A stretch of DNA of 6,838 bases from Desulfobulbaceae bacterium (GTDB taxonomy: Bacteria > Desulfobacterota > Desulfobulbia > Desulfobulbales > Desulfocapsaceae): the NCBI GenBank assembly GCA_030599175.1, contig JAUVON010000151.1:1-6838 (forward strand). The letters are read 5' to 3'. Both the position numbers and the translations under genes were made by a program. The notes under the pieces are model-generated. The model worked only from the letters and a program-made list of their open reading frames with translations, ran no database searches and was not told the DNA's origin. Positions 6,276-6,838 of this stretch are shown piece after piece (the first letter of the stretch is position 1; each line of letters opens with the position of its first letter).

Positions 6276-6318
6276 TGTAAAAAACCTTTACAAAGAGATA
6301 TTTACTATTAAATTAATA
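6276..6318 (+). promoter_or_regulatory. Putative promoter/operator region of the ArsR-family gene
   Basis: Two small palindromes lie upstream of the regulator: TGTAAA-(5)-TTTACA (6276-6292) and TATTAA-A-TTAATA (6306-6318). The right half of the first can serve as a -35 box (TTTACA, 6287-6292). Sixteen bases later TAAATT (6309-6314), inside the second palindrome, can serve as a weak -10. Such overlap would fit autorepression by a dimeric ArsR protein. The symmetry is seen directly; promoter and operator roles are inferred, and A/T-rich DNA gives short palindromes easily. Confidence 0.35.
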
Positions 6319-6345
6319 TATGAAATGCTTTATTGAGGAGATAAA

Positions 6346-6633
6346 ATGCAAGACGAACAGATCGATGCGATGTCTAAACTCCTGAAATCCATGTCGCACC
6401 CCATCCGGTTGAAAATTCTTTGTCTGTTGCAAGACAAAGAGCTCTCGGTAGGTGAAATCAGGGATCAGGTCAAAACAACAAACGCTAATGTTTCACAACA
6501 TTTGAATATACTGCGCAGTCAAGGGATAATTGACTATCGTAAGGATGCAAACTTTATCTACAATAAAATCACTGACAACCGTATCCTTGAACTTATCCAG
6601 AAGATGCGGATGCTATTTTGCCCAAATTTCTAG
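6346..6633 (+). CDS. ArsR-family winged-helix repressor, likely thiol/persulfide-sensing (SqrR/BigR/YgaV-like)
   Basis: This 95-residue protein is a single ArsR/SmtB-type winged helix. The N-terminal helix runs through MSKLLKSMSHPIRLKILCLLQ, the helix-turn-helix is LSVGEIRDQVKTTNANVSQHLNILRSQGII (33-62), and the beta wing is IDYRKDANFIYNKI (62-75). A C-terminal dimer helix ends LFCPNF. The metal-site motif ELCVCDL of classical ArsR is replaced by ELSVGEI with no cysteine. The only two cysteines are C26 in ILCLL and C92 in FCPNF, 66 residues apart. SqrR (C41/C107) and BigR (C42/C108), as I recall them, have the same contexts and the same spacing; there the two form a di- or tetrasulfide bridge in response to persulfide. 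E. coli YgaV likewise ends near a VYCP motif. It is expected to bind operator DNA as a dimer in the cytoplasm. GAGGAG (6335-6340) lies five bases before the ATG. Targets are unknown; it may act on itself and on a gene just beyond the window. Confidence 0.85.
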   Translation: MQDEQIDAMSKLLKSMSHPIRLKILCLLQDKELSVGEIRDQVKTTNANVSQHLNILRSQGIIDYRKDANFIYNKITDNRILELIQKMRMLFCPNF

Positions 6634-6634
6634 A

Positions 6635-6771
6635 AGCCTGTCCGAGAATACATTTCTCCTCAACTCTTCGTTATTTTTAAAAAAATAATGCTCGTAATAT
6701 CACTTATATGACTGTGCTTATTTTTTCAAAAAACCTCGATTTGAGAAAAAATGCTTATTCTCGGACAAGCT
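6635..6771. repeat. Foldback (MITE-like) element directly after the ArsR gene
   Basis: Terminal arms at 6635-6650 and 6756-6771 match at 15 of 16 positions as an inverted repeat, with TGTCCGAGAATA perfect in both. Similarity continues inward as CATTTCTCCTCAA against GCATTTTTTCTCAAA. The A/T-rich interior includes a perfect 8-bp stem TTATTTTT-AA-AAAAATAA (6671-6688). The element starts one base after the regulator's TAG stop. It is unrelated in sequence to the foldback at 6065-6203. It has no coding capacity and could also act as a terminator for the regulator transcript. Confidence 0.7.
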
Positions 6772-6826
6772 CCTAGGAAAAGTCCCGTTTATCGGAAACA
6801 GACAGAGAGAGGCGGCAGGAACTGTC

Positions 6827-6838
6827 AGGAGATAATAC
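6827..6838 (+). promoter_or_regulatory. Probable ribosome-binding site of a gene starting just past the window
   Basis: AGGAG (6827-6831) is followed by exactly seven bases to the window end, so a start codon at or near 6839 would be ideally spaced. This is an inference from the site alone; no coding sequence of that gene is visible. Confidence 0.35.

Overview
The window looks like chromosomal backbone of a sulfate-reducer-type bacterium of the former Deltaproteobacteria (Desulfobacterota; a Desulfobulbales-like member is my best guess). This is inferred from the ATP synthase gene order (b' - b - delta - alpha with no a or c gene at the head), a b subunit with a signal-peptide-like N-terminus, an AlaRS of the GCDCDR type, and many small foldback repeats. 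No marker gene fixes the taxonomy.

Layout. Bases 1-2233 (minus strand) hold the tightly packed start of the F1Fo ATP synthase operon: atpF' (b'), atpF (b), atpH (delta) and the first 196 codons of atpA (alpha), which runs off the left edge. Genes abut or overlap by a few bases, with Shine-Dalgarno sequences inside the preceding gene. Bases 2234-2457 hold a good sigma70-type promoter and a roughly 156-nt leader. The leader contains two hairpins sharing the same 7-nt core, so they could pair in alternative ways. Bases 2458-5106 (minus) encode full-length alanyl-tRNA synthetase. Bases 5107-5283 carry a short-repeat cluster in inverted arrangement around a perfect 16-bp palindrome. Bases 5284-5850 (minus) encode a small isochorismatase-family cysteine hydrolase.

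The right-hand part is more accessory in character. Bases 5851-6345 have no gene but contain two tandem foldback elements; the first carries the widespread REP-type core ATTCCCGC...GCGGGAAT. Next comes a plus-strand ArsR-family repressor (6346-6633) whose two cysteines (C26, C92) match the pattern of the persulfide-sensing SqrR/BigR/YgaV group. A different foldback element begins one base after its stop codon. The window ends in a ribosome-binding site, so another plus-strand gene probably starts just past base 6838.

The ATP synthase subunits form the stator (b', b, delta) and catalytic head (alpha) of one complex; alaS is a housekeeping translation gene reading in the same direction. The hydrolase and the ArsR regulator diverge from each other. 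I found no clear new multi-gene system. The features most worth a second look are the atp leader structure, the sulfur-redox type ArsR regulator, and the foldback elements packed around it.
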